A stretch of 64,000 bases of DNA from Neoarius graeffei. Lineage: Eukaryota > Chordata > Actinopteri > Siluriformes > Ariidae. Shown in pieces: positions 39,171 through 49,151 of this stretch (its first letter is position 1; every line of letters begins with the position of its first letter). Where the stretch lies: NCBI RefSeq assembly GCF_027579695.1, contig NC_083579.1, positions 69,886,871 to 69,950,870 of the forward strand. Reading direction: 5' to 3'. A model generated the notes under the pieces. The model was not told the DNA's origin. It made no database searches and worked only from the letters and a program-made list of their open reading frames with translations. A program made the position numbers and the translations under genes.

Positions 39171-39315
39171 GGCGGCACGGTGGTGTAGTGGTTAACGCTG
39201 TCACCTCACAGCAAGAAGGTCCGGGTTCAAGCCCCATGGCCGGCGAGGGCCTTTCTGTGTGGAGTTTGCATGTTCTCTCCGTGTCTGCGTGGGTTTCCTC
39301 CAGGTGCTCCAGTTT

Positions 39316-42300
39316 CCCCCTGTAGCGCGGACAATGTGTGGGTGGAGCACAGAGGACGGCAGGACAGCGTTTGGAGGTAGAGGAAGCGTATTTATTAAAT
39401 AAACTTTTCAGTCTAATTACGGCGTAAGCACACAGACACACACGCTCAGCCTCCAATCCCGGGTTGCGCTCCCTCTCCTCTCTCTCTGCCTCCTTAAATA
39501 GGGAGCGGTTACTGGGAAAACACACACAAACACAGGTTAATTACAGTCAGGTGTAGCGATTTTGCCACTCACCTTCCCCGGCTCTGCCCTCCTGCCACAG
39601 ACCGGCGCTTGACCACGCCCCCACTGCCACATACCCCCACCGCCCGACTCAGGCCGGGCGCTCGTCCGGCCCGCAGCCGACTCCCCCCCCCCCCCCTTGA
39701 CGGGAGAGGAAGTCCGCCACGACCATCTGCGCCCCCGGCCTGTGGACCACCTTGAAGTTGAAGGGTTGGCGTGCCAGATACCAATGGGTGATCCGCGCGT
39801 TGGCATCCTTCATGCGGTGGAGCCACTGGAGGGGCGCGTGGTCCGAACAGGGGGTGAAAAAGCGCCCCAGCAGGTAGTAACAGAGGGCGAGGACCGCCCA
39901 CCTGATCGCCAGGCACACTTTTTCAATTGTGCTGTAGCGCCCCTCACGCACTGACAGCTTCCGGCTGATGTATAGGACCGGGCGGTCCTCCCCCTCCACC
40001 TGCTGGGACAAAACGGCCCCCAGCCCTCTGTCCGACGCATCGGTCTGCAACAAAAAAGGGAGAGAGAAGTCAGGGGAGTGTAAAAGTGGCCCCCCACACA
40101 GTGCAGCCTTTACCTCAGAGAAAGCCTGCTGGCACTGCTCCGTCCACTGGACCGGATCTGGCGCCCCCTTTTTAGTGAGGTCAGTCAGCGGGCTGGTGAC
40201 GTCCGAATAATTAGGTATAAACCTACGATAGTAGCCAGCCAGCCCCAGGAACTGTCTCACCCCCTTTTTGGTCTTGGGCCTTGGGCAGGCCGCAATCGCT
40301 GCGGTCTTATTAATTTGGGGACGCACCTGCCCGTTGCCCAAGTGGAAGCCCAGATACCGTACTTCCACCCGCCCAATCGCACACTTCTTCGGGTTGGCAG
40401 TGAGTCCCGCCTGCCTCAGCGACCTAAGGACGGCCCTCAGGTGTTGTAGGTGCCGCTGCCAATCATTACTATAAATGATGATATCGTCCAGGTAAGTGGC
40501 CGCATAGGTGGCGTGGGGCCGGAGGACCCGGTCCATCAGCCGCTGAAACGTAGCGGGCGCCCCAAACAGCCCAAACGGAAGTGTGACGAACTGGTGTAAG
40601 CCGAACGGTGTGGAAAAGGCCGTTTTTTCCCGGGATAATGGAGTCAAGGGGATCTGCCAATATCCCTTCGTCAAATCCAGTGTCGAGTAAAAGCGAGCCG
40701 TGCCTAGTCGATCGAGCAGCTCATCAATACGAGGCATTGGGTACGCATCAAATTTAGACACCACGTTGACTTTTCTATAGTCCACACAGAACCGGACCGA
40801 GCCATCGGCCTTGGGAACCAAGACCACCGGGCTGCTCCAGTCACTGTGGGACTCCTCGACGATGCCCATTTTGAGCATGGCCTGAAGTTCTTCCCGAACC
40901 ACCTTTTTTTTGTGTTCGGGTAATCTATAAGGACGGCTACGCACTACCACCCCCGGGGGCGTCTCTATGTGGTGTTCTATGAGGTTGGTGCGACCGGGCA
41001 GGGGCAAGAACACATCCGAAAACTCGGCCTGCAACTGGGCGACCTCCGTGAGTTGGGTTGGGGAGAGGTGGTCTCCACAGGGGACCGGAGAGGTACGTGA
41101 TGCCAAATTCCCTTTTTGAACCTCCGGCCCCAGCTCCGCCTTCTCCGGAACTACCAACACCAATGCCACGGGGACCTCCTCGTTCCAGAGTTTGAGCAGA
41201 TTGAGGTGGTAAATCTGTAGTGCCCCCTCCCTGTCCGTTTGCCTAACCTCATAGTCGACGTCCCCGACTCGCCGTGTGACCTCAAAGGGTCCTTGCCACT
41301 TGGCGATTAATTTGGAGCTCGACGTGGGCAACAGGACGAGTACCTTATCTCCCGGAGTGAACTCTCTAAGGCGCGTGCCCTTGTACAGGAGGGCTTGTCG
41401 TTCCTGGGCCTGCCGCAAATTCTCCTGAGTTAGGTGGGTGAGCGTGTGGAGTTTTGCGCGCAGGTCCATAACGTACTGAATTTCATTTTTACTTTGTGAA
41501 GGTCCCTCCTCCCAATTTTCCCGCAGTACATCTAAGATGCCGCGCGGCTTACGCCCATATAATAATTCAAACGGGGAGAACCCCGTGGAGGCTTGGGGGA
41601 CCTCTCGCACTGCAAACAACAAGGGTTCGAGCCACTTATCCCAATTACGTGCGTCCTCACTTACGAATTTTTTGATAATATTCTTGAGGGTGCGATTGAA
41701 CCGTTCAACTAAACCGTCCGTCTGTGGGTGATAAACGCTGGTGCGGATCGGCTTAATACCCAGTAGCCCATACAGTTCGCTCAGTGTTCGTGACATAAAC
41801 GAGGTGCCTTGGTCAGTCAGAATCTCTTTCAGGATTCCAACCCGGGAGATGACGTGGAAGAGGGCCTCTGCAATACTGCGTGCTGAGATATTGCGAAGAG
41901 GCACCGCTTCCGGGTATCGCGTTGCATAGTCCACCAGAACCAATATAAAGCGGTACCCTCGTGTTAACCGATCTAATGGCCCGACGAGATCCATCCCAAT
42001 TCTTTCGAACGGGGTCTCGATTAATGGTAGGGGGCGCAAGGGCGCTTTTGGAATGGCCGCTGGATTTACTAACTGGCATTCGCGGCACGCCATACACCAC
42101 TTACGGACGTCGCCGCGAATCCCTGGCCAATAGAATCGGGCCATTATCCGGGCGAGTGTCTTATCCTGCCCGAGGTGTCCAGCCATGGGATTAAAGTGAG
42201 CCGCCTGGAATACCAATTCCCGGCGGCTCTTTGGAATTAACAACTGGGTGACTCGCTCTTTCGTCTGAGTGTCCTGCGTCACTCGATATAACCTATCATT

Positions 42301-44269
42301 CAAAATGGAAAAATAGGGGAAGGACAGGGTGGCGCTCGGCTGGAGCGTTTGACCATCGATTACTCTCACTTGGTCAAACGCGTGTCGCAGAGTCTCGTCT
42401 CGTGATTGTTCCAGTGGGAAATCCGCGAGGGATTCCCCAATAGAAAGAGGAGGGGCCGGCGGCTCCTCACTCTGTCGCGGAGATGACGTAGACGGCTCTG
42501 CGACCACAGCTCCAGCCAAAGCGACACCGGGACCTCCCCCTGTCAACAAGCAGGACCCACTCTTTACTAAGTGTGCCATTAATCCCCGAAATCCCGGCCA
42601 ATCAGTCCCCAAGATCAAATTGTGGGTAAGGCGAGGATTAACCGCCGCCTTCACTATCGATTTTTCCCCTCTGAAATATATGTGGACCGACACCAACGGG
42701 TAGCTGTGAATATCCCCGTGCACACACAACACCTTCACCCCTTGTGCTCCCCCCAATGCCTCGTCTTGCACCAGGCTTTGGCAGATCGAGGTCTGATTGC
42801 AACCCGAATACACCAACGCCTGATATGTAGCCCCTTGTACACTTACCGGTATGTGATACGCTCCGGCCCGATCGAGGGCAGCCTCTGGCGCGTCGGGGAT
42901 CCGCACCACCGCCCCCACCTCCATCACTGCACACTGTTGCTGCAGGTGGCCCGGTTCCCCGCAGCGCCAGCAAACCGGCCCGGGCCTTCCCTCTGCAGCT
43001 GTGTTCTGGGGCTCACTCACCTGAGGGGGGGGAGAGACAGACACAGAAGGGAGAAATGGAAGGGCACCACGGGTGCGGCGGGCCGGCTGGGGTGGAGCCG
43101 GCCCCCGCCTCCGTGGTGGGGGAATGGGGCGAGGACGGGACATGGGAGGAGGGGGGGGAGAAAGAGAGAGAGAAGAGGAGGGAGAAGACGATGTCGTCCG
43201 TTGTCCTGCCGCCGGAACAGCCGCCAGATGATCCTCCGCCAGTCCTACGGCCTGATCCAGCGACGCCGGGCGGTGGCACTGGACCCACTCCGTGGTTCCG
43301 GCTGGTAAGCGGGCGATGAACTGTTCCAGCACCACCTGGTCGATGATTCCCTCGGCGTCGCGATCTTCGGCCCTCAGCCACCGCCAGCAGGCGTCCCGGA
43401 GCTGCTGGCCGAACGCGAACGGGCTGCCGACTTCTTCCATCCGCAGCGCGCGGAAGCGCTGGCGCTGTTGCTCCGGCGTGCGCCCCACGCGCTGGAGGAC
43501 GGCCCGGCGAAGGTCGGCGTAGGCCAGCCGGCGGTCGGCGGGGAGTTGTAGTGCGGCCAGCTGCGCCTCTCCCGTCAGGAGGGGGAGGAGGCGCGCCGCG
43601 CGCTGCTCCATCGGCCACCCCGAGGCTTCGGCGACCTGCTCGAACAAGGTGATGAAAGCCTCAGGGTCGTCCTGCGGGCCCATCTTGGTCAAGGTGAGGG
43701 GAGACGGGCCCGCGGCCGGGGCGCTGGTGGACCCTGCCGACGCGAGGAGCCGCCGGAACGCCTCTCGATCTTCCTGCTGGGCCAGCACCAGGGCTTCGAA
43801 GCGGCGCTCCTGCTCCTTTCGGAGCGTGACGAGCGCCTGGTGCTGGCTCTGCTGAGCCGTGGCGAGGGCGTGGACCAAGTCCACGAACGGGGAGGATTCC
43901 ATGGGGCTGCAGGACTGATGCTCCACCTTCCCGGGTTTCAGCACCACTGTAGCGCGGATAATGTGTGGGTGGAGCACAGAGGACGGCAGGACAGCGTTTG
44001 AAGGTAGAGGAAGCGTATTTATTAAATAAACTTTTCAGTCTAATTACGGCGTAAGCACACACGCACACAGACACACGCTCAGCCTCCAATCCCGGGTTGC
44101 GCTCCCTCTCCTCTCTCTCTGCCTCCTTAAATAGGGAGCGGTTACTGGGAAAACACACACAAACACAGGTTAATTACAGTCAGGTGTAGCGATTTTGCCA
44201 CTCACCTTCCCCGGCTCCGCCCTCCTGCCACAGACCGGTGCTTGACCACGCCCCCACTGCCACACCCCC
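39316..44269 (-). mobile_element. Gmr1-like Ty3/gypsy retrotransposon, copy 2
   Basis: LTRs are at 39321-39631 and 43948-44264 (minus orientation), with CCCCC duplicated outside. They differ by about five substitutions and a small CA-repeat indel, so this is older than copy 1. The primer site reads TGGTGCTGAAACCCGGGA. The internal frame is open from start to stop. Confidence 0.9.
39649..43902 (-). CDS. Gmr1-like Gag-Pol polyprotein, copy 2 (protease active site altered)
   Basis: 1417 codons from the ATG at 43902 (MESSPFVDL), with the same domain order as copy 1: zinc knuckle CWRCGEPGHLQQQC, protease, integrase (HFNPMAGHLG, LTDQGTSF, GLVERFNRT), RT YLDDIIIYS, RNase H QTDASDRGLG, end LSRQGGGGG. 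No premature stop. The protease signature reads VYSGCNQT: the catalytic Asp codon is TAT (42810-42808), so autonomous maturation should fail although RT and integrase motifs look intact. The frame also stays open upstream into the LTR. Confidence 0.9.
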   Translation of the reverse strand: MESSPFVDLVHALATAQQSQHQALVTLRKEQERRFEALVLAQQEDREAFRRLLASAGSTSAPAAGPSPLTLTKMGPQDDPEAFITLFEQVAEASGWPMEQRAARLLPLLTGEAQLAALQLPADRRLAYADLRRAVLQRVGRTPEQQRQRFRALRMEEVGSPFAFGQQLRDACWRWLRAEDRDAEGIIDQVVLEQFIARLPAGTTEWVQCHRPASLDQAVGLAEDHLAAVPAAGQRTTSSSPSSSLSLSPPPPPMSRPRPIPPPRRRGPAPPQPARRTRGALPFLPSVSVSPPPQVSEPQNTAAEGRPGPVCWRCGEPGHLQQQCAVMEVGAVVRIPDAPEAALDRAGAYHIPVSVQGATYQALVYSGCNQTSICQSLVQDEALGGAQGVKVLCVHGDIHSYPLVSVHIYFRGEKSIVKAAVNPRLTHNLILGTDWPGFRGLMAHLVKSGSCLLTGGGPGVALAGAVVAEPSTSSPRQSEEPPAPPLSIGESLADFPLEQSRDETLRHAFDQVRVIDGQTLQPSATLSFPYFSILNDRLYRVTQDTQTKERVTQLLIPKSRRELVFQAAHFNPMAGHLGQDKTLARIMARFYWPGIRGDVRKWCMACRECQLVNPAAIPKAPLRPLPLIETPFERIGMDLVGPLDRLTRGYRFILVLVDYATRYPEAVPLRNISARSIAEALFHVISRVGILKEILTDQGTSFMSRTLSELYGLLGIKPIRTSVYHPQTDGLVERFNRTLKNIIKKFVSEDARNWDKWLEPLLFAVREVPQASTGFSPFELLYGRKPRGILDVLRENWEEGPSQSKNEIQYVMDLRAKLHTLTHLTQENLRQAQERQALLYKGTRLREFTPGDKVLVLLPTSSSKLIAKWQGPFEVTRRVGDVDYEVRQTDREGALQIYHLNLLKLWNEEVPVALVLVVPEKAELGPEVQKGNLASRTSPVPCGDHLSPTQLTEVAQLQAEFSDVFLPLPGRTNLIEHHIETPPGVVVRSRPYRLPEHKKKVVREELQAMLKMGIVEESHSDWSSPVVLVPKADGSVRFCVDYRKVNVVSKFDAYPMPRIDELLDRLGTARFYSTLDLTKGYWQIPLTPLSREKTAFSTPFGLHQFVTLPFGLFGAPATFQRLMDRVLRPHATYAATYLDDIIIYSNDWQRHLQHLRAVLRSLRQAGLTANPKKCAIGRVEVRYLGFHLGNGQVRPQINKTAAIAACPRPKTKKGVRQFLGLAGYYRRFIPNYSDVTSPLTDLTKKGAPDPVQWTEQCQQAFSEVKAALCGGPLLHSPDFSLPFLLQTDASDRGLGAVLSQQVEGEDRPVLYISRKLSVREGRYSTIEKVCLAIRWAVLALCYYLLGRFFTPCSDHAPLQWLHRMKDANARITHWYLARQPFNFKVVHRPGAQMVVADFLSRQGGGGGVGCGPDERPA

Positions 44270-44487
44270 ACAGTCCAAAGACATGCAGGTTAGGTTAACT
44301 GGTGACTCTAAATTGACCGTAGGTATGAATGTGAATGGTTGTCTGTGTCTATATGTCAGCCCTGCGATGACCTGGCAACTTGTCCAGGGTGTACCCCGCC
44401 TTTCGCCCGTAGTCAGCTGGGATAGGCTCCAGCTTGCCTGCGACCCTGTAGAACAGGATAAAGCGGCTACAGATAATGAGATGAGAT

Positions 44488-44937
44488 TATTTCAACATAT
44501 TACAAATCCCTTAGCAATTCAACTTCAGCAATATCTTGGCATCATGTTTGCCAAGTTTGACATGAATTTGATGAACCGTCTGGGAGTACGACGTTAAAAA
44601 TGACCATGTGTAATTTCACTCCAAATGGCCTTATGACATCATCATTCCAAAGTTCTACCCATTCATTTCAATGGGAAATGGAAAAAGGGGCGCTATGAAG
44701 TCCCTGGGCCATGTCCGGGGCCAAAAGTCTGTGGCTGAGTAGCAAGGACAATGACTGATGTGTGTATCAAATTTCATGAGTTTTCGTGCATGGGAAATGC
44801 CTCAAATAAGGCCAAACATGGCAGAATAATAATAATAATAATCCTTCGAAAAACAATAGGGTCGAACACTGTTTTCCTTCTAAAACAATAGGGTCTTCGC
44901 ACCGAACGGTGCTCAGGCCCTAAACAGTACAGTGTCT
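44488..44937. repeat. Dispersed repeat of unknown type, no gene
   Basis: It contains (AAT)n near 44826 and two copies of a word like AACAATAGGGTC with CGCACCGAACGGTGCTCAGG. It resembles a common fish repeat, but I cannot name it. Confidence 0.4.
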
Positions 44938-44956
44938 TGCAAAAGTAGATAAGATT

Positions 44957-45179
44957 AGATTAGATAAAACGTTATTGATCCCTTTGGGAGGGTTCCCTCA
45001 GGGAAATTAAGATTCCAGTAGCATCATTACAGATAAACAGAGAAAATAAATAGAGAAAACTTCTACATAAATTAAAATAAATTAAGTATTAAATTAAGTA
45101 TTTACATATACAAATATAAAAGAATAAGATATGGGGAAGAGAGGAAGGGGGGGAAGGGGGTTGGAAGTGGGGTTAGGGT

Positions 45180-45232
<53 letters not shown>

Positions 45233-45350
45233 AAGCAGGAAAGATATTGCACTTTATATTGCACATTGTCCGGTATTGCTTATTGTTAGGCTAGGCTACT
45301 GCTCCGTCCCATCCTCTGTCCTCCTGTTACCCCATCTCCCCCCCAGAGAG
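44957..45350 (-). mobile_element. LINE 3' tail inserted in the Tc1-like end
   Basis: Reverse orientation of the unit seen at 37886-38607 (AGATTAGATAAAACGTTATT, CCCTCAGGGAAATTAAG). It includes a (TG)n tract of about 49 bp at 45182-45230. Confidence 0.6.
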
Positions 45351-46465
45351 GAGTTGTACAATATTCATCCCCCTTGGTGTTTATCCTGTTTTGTTGCATT
45401 ACAAACTGGACTTAAAATGGATTTTTTGGAGGGTTAGCACCATTTGATTTACATAACATGCCTACCATTTTAAACATGAAAATTGTTGTTTTATTGTGAC
45501 ACAAACAATATTTAAAATGAAAAAACAAATCTGGAGTGTGCACAGATATTCACCCCCTTTTGTATGAAACCCTTAAATAAGAGCTGGTCCAATTAATTCA
45601 CTTCATAACTCACATAATTACTTGATTTAAGATCCACCTGTGTGCAATCCAGTGTCACATGATGTCTGTATAAATCAACCTGTTCTGGAAGGACCCTGAC
45701 TCTGCAACACTACTAAGCAAGCAACATGAAAACCAAGGAGCCTCCAAACAGGTCAGAGACAAAGTTGTGGAGAAGTATAGATCAGGGTTGGGTTATAAAA
45801 AAATAAAATAAAATCCCCAACTTTGAATATTCCACGAAGCATCATTAACGGAGAACTGAAGGCAATTTTTTAATTATCAAAATTCTATTTCTCATTTTAT
45901 TAAATATCGGAATGCATTTTCGATAACTAGTTTGTCGCTGCTATAGCAAGTTATGAGTGTTTGAAATATGCTCTGTAATATATCAGTCCATATGTTAAAG
46001 CAATGGCCGTAAACGAGATTCGTTGAGACCTGGGCAAGACATCGTATGACGGAAGTAAAACGTACAGCAGAAATCAAAGTGACCGACATCTGCCAACGTT
46101 GTCAAAAGACTAGTGTGACCAGACGTCCCGGTTTTACCGGGACAGTCCCGGTTTGGGGTTGTGTGTCCCGAGTCCCGACAAAAGTCTGTCGGGACACGGA
46201 TATGTCCCGGTTTTCGCCACTCGTGACGTTTGCGACTGAGCAGCGTGGGAATCATTAGCGGAGAAATGTCTGCATTTACTATTTTGATGAATTGACAGGA
46301 ATCGCAAACTTTCCTGGTTACTGCCCCCTGGCCCTGTGGCATGGGGGTTTATTTAGCCACATTATTCCAGACAACAGAATGTGTTGCCATGCAACAATAA
46401 AATAAACATTAACTGGCGCGAATGTTCTTTGTCTAGCAGCTAGCAGCAGTAATGCCGCAGCAATT

Positions 46466-46565
46466 ATGCCGAAAAGAAAATGTACCTTTTCCAAAGGTTT
46501 ACAGGGCACCTACCCCTTCCTCCGAGAGGTGCAGAACAATGCGCACGAAGCCGACTGCACACACT
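46466..46565 (+). pseudogene. hAT transposase first exon
   Basis: MPKRKCTFSKGLQGTYPFLR followed by EVQNNAHEADCTH ends at a GTAAGT donor. MPKRKC..F...L...YPFL...C..C is the usual opening of a fish hAT transposase with a finger continuing in exon 2. No exon 2 is visible. Confidence 0.7.
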
Positions 46566-46601
46566 GTAAGTGCTTTTGTTCTTGTACTGAGCTGGGTAGC
46601 C

Positions 46602-46822
46602 TACACTGTAAAAAAAAGTCTGTCATTTTAACAGGAAAACCCTGGCAGCTGGGGTGACCAGAAAATCCCTGTAAAAAATACAGCACCCCAGTGTAAACTT
46701 TACTGGTTTACAAAATTTAACAGTGATTTGAACAACAAATGTGTGTTTCGGGGTTTACAGTGCTGTTCTGTATGCATTTCACATAGTTTTACTGTAAATT
46801 TCACAGTCATTTTTACAGTGTA
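46602..46822. mobile_element. MITE with CACTGTAAAAA ends, TA target
   Basis: CACTGTAAAAAAAAGTC (46604) and TTTTTACAGTG (ending 46820), flanked by TA. 217 bp; the ends resemble those of the fold-back element at 38185 (CACTGTAAAA). Confidence 0.7.
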
Positions 46823-47019
46823 TGCTGCAAATGCTGTGCGCTCCTGTGGGGGCTTTCCTCGGGCTGTCGCCCCTCTCCTCCCTTCATATAATCTTTTTTT
46901 ATTCACCTTGTTATCCCGAGATAACGACATAATTAATTCAGGATCTCGAGAAAACAACACAACTAATTCGAGATCTAGAGAAAACAAAACCGTTATTTCG
47001 AGATCTCGAGAAAACAAAA

Positions 47020-47217
47020 TTATTTCATGATCTCAGCTGGATCACTGTATCTCCGTCGGTAGAGACGAAGCCGGGCCAGTCTTCTGCGGAGGTGCCGCGG
47101 ACTAATTTTGAAATTATCCCTTATTAAAAGACTTAATGCAATCTCTCCCTGTGTCAACCCCTGATCAAAATATTGCCTTATTAGGTGATCGATTATTCCA
47201 GACATTCTAATGACCAA
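47020..47217 (-). pseudogene. Helix-turn-helix N-terminus of an integrase-type transposase
   Basis: It reads GIIDHLIRQYFDQGLTQGEI, ALSLLIRDNFKISPRHLRRR, LARLRLYRRRYSDPAEIMK. Fish genomes carry many proteins with this order (QYFxxGLTQxEI, ISxRHLxRRL, YRR) ahead of an integrase catalytic core. The core is absent; a hAT-like MITE begins just after the frame's upstream end. Confidence 0.6.
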
Positions 47218-47229
47218 AGTTGCGTCTCA

Positions 47230-48037
47230 TAGGGTTGCCAACCGTCCCGTATTGGGCGGGACATCCCGTTTTTTTGGGTAATTTTAATTTGTCCCGTCAG
47301 GGACAGATCCTGCCCCTCACTCCAATGCTGTGGTGTAAATCGTGTTATTGCCGTGAGAAGCGCTATTACAGCGAGTCGCGGTCATCTGCGATTTAAAATC
47401 ATTCACTGTCAAAGGCTGCCATATCCTGAATTTTTAAGCTATACTGACAAAATAGGCATCAAATTAAACTAGAGCAGATGGTGCAGCCAGTGGCTACAGC
47501 CTAACTGTTCGATAAGGATAGCAGATAGCTTAAAAAAACCCTTCCGAAACAGGATAGACCTCAGCCTATAGTAGGGGAGCTTTTCTGCCTCACTCCTGCC
47601 TTTGTGATGTCTTTCTCTCTTCTTCTTCTGCTATGAAGCATTGCAGAAGGTTCTTAGGGTTTTCAAATGAACAATTAAGCAAATATCAGGATTTTACAGC
47701 TACAGCAAATACTTTTTCGGGTTATGACATTGCCTTCATAAATATGGCCTGATGAATTATTTGGCCAAAGTTTAAAAGAGAAAATGAGACAATAATATTA
47801 GAATTGTTTGTTATTTTGCATTAAGTTACTTAAAAATATCCATTAATTGGTCTGTTAATTTTTAAAAGCTCTATTTTAGAAATGAATTTGTAGTGGCCTA
47901 CATTTGAAACCCTCACCTAAAGGTGATTCGGTAACTATTTCAGGGCGCTGGGGTGCGTGTACAGGGCCTGTACCAGTACTTGTCCACACCCGGAACAAAG
48001 TGTCCCTCATTTGGATATGCGAAAGTTGGCAACCCTA
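47230..48037. mobile_element. Nested hAT-like MITE with GGGTTGCCAAC ends
   Basis: TAGGGTTGCCAACCGTCCCG at 47230 and AGTTGGCAACCCTA ending 48037 are inverted. The interior lacks an ORF. No clean 8-bp duplication is visible, so boundaries may be off by a few bases. Confidence 0.65.
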
Positions 48038-48779
48038 ATACAGAATGAGAAATAGCCCCAAAGTCAGCATATCACAAGTCTCTTGGCGTTCCTGAATGAA
48101 CCATTTCTCAGCTGTTTGCTCAAGATCATGAAATAATTTTGTTTTCTTGAGATCACAGAATAATTGTTTTGTTTTCTTGAGATCTCGGAATAACGGTTTT
48201 GTTTTCTTGAGATCTCGAATTAGTTGTGTTGTTTTCTCGAGATCCTGAATTAATTATGCTGTTATCTTGGGATAACAAGGTGAATAAAAAAAAAAAGGAT
48301 TATATGAAGGGCCTCTCTCGGCTTCTGTAGGTATATATTCTCAAATCACTTGTCTCTTTTTTGTTTCTGTTTAACATACCATTCTGACAGTTTGGCCATA
48401 TTGAACAGCTTGTTGCACCTTCCATTAAAGTGTTCACTTTTGTACACATCTTCTTGCTTTATTCATTCAGTTGTGGCGAATGGTTAGTAAGGTTGATTCT
48501 GACCTAGGCTATGTTGAGGTCGCATATCTACTTTTGAAGTTCATGCTATAGTGCATACAATTTAGAGATATAGCCTACATGTGCATATGCATTCTTCTTG
48601 GTGTTCTCACAAACAGGTGAAATAAATCAGTTTAAATTTGGCCTATGGACATAGCCTGGCCTATTCTCAGCCATTACAAAATCTGTTGTCTGACCATAAT
48701 TTAACTGATCTGTATACCACTATGCTACTAGATAACAAAATGCCTATTTGTTTTATTTCATGTGAGATATTGATAAATG

Positions 48780-49151
48780 GGCGGCATGGTGGTGTAGTGG
48801 TTAGCGCTGTCGCCTCACAGCAAGAAGGTCCGGGTTCGAACCCAGTGGCCGGCGAGGGCCTTTCTGTGCGGAGTTTGCATGTTCTCCCCGTGTCCGCGTG
48901 GGTTTCCCGGTTTCCCCCACAGTCCAAAGACATGCAGGTTAGGGTAACTGGTGACTCTAAATTGACCGTAGGTGTGAATGTGAGTGTGAATGGTTGTCTG
49001 TCTCTATGTGTCAGCCCTGTGATGACCTGGCGACTTGTCCAGGGTGTACCCCGCCTTTCACCCGTAGTCAGCTGGGATAGGCTCCAGCTTGCCTGCGACC
49101 CTGTAGAACAGGATAAAGCGGCTAGAGATAATGAGATGAGGTGAGATGAGA
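48780..49151 (+). repeat. tRNA-derived SINE, copy G
   Basis: Full SINE with TTGATAAATG on both sides. It lacks the usual TCCTCCGGGTGCTCC segment (GTTTCCCGGTTTCCCCC), a small internal deletion. Confidence 0.92.

Larger units (their letters stand above)
39171..44487 (+). repeat. tRNA-derived SINE, copy F, split by Gmr1-like copy 2
   Basis: SINE 5' part 39171-39320 and 3' part 44265-44487. The target duplication ATTATTTCAACAT lies on both sides. The retrotransposon entered the C-run of CCAGTTTCCCCCACAG, duplicating CCCCC. Confidence 0.92.
46880..48311 (-). mobile_element. DNA transposon with iterated CTCGAGAAAACAA ends and an integrase-like remnant
   Basis: The left arm (46880-47035) starts CCCTTCATATAATC and contains repeated units of the form GAGATCTCGAGAAAACAAAA. 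The right arm (about 48105-48311) is its inverted copy with an extra unit. A minus-strand frame at 47020-47217 encodes an integrase-type N-terminus. Target duplication not resolved; IS3EU- or Ginger-like is a guess. Confidence 0.65.
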
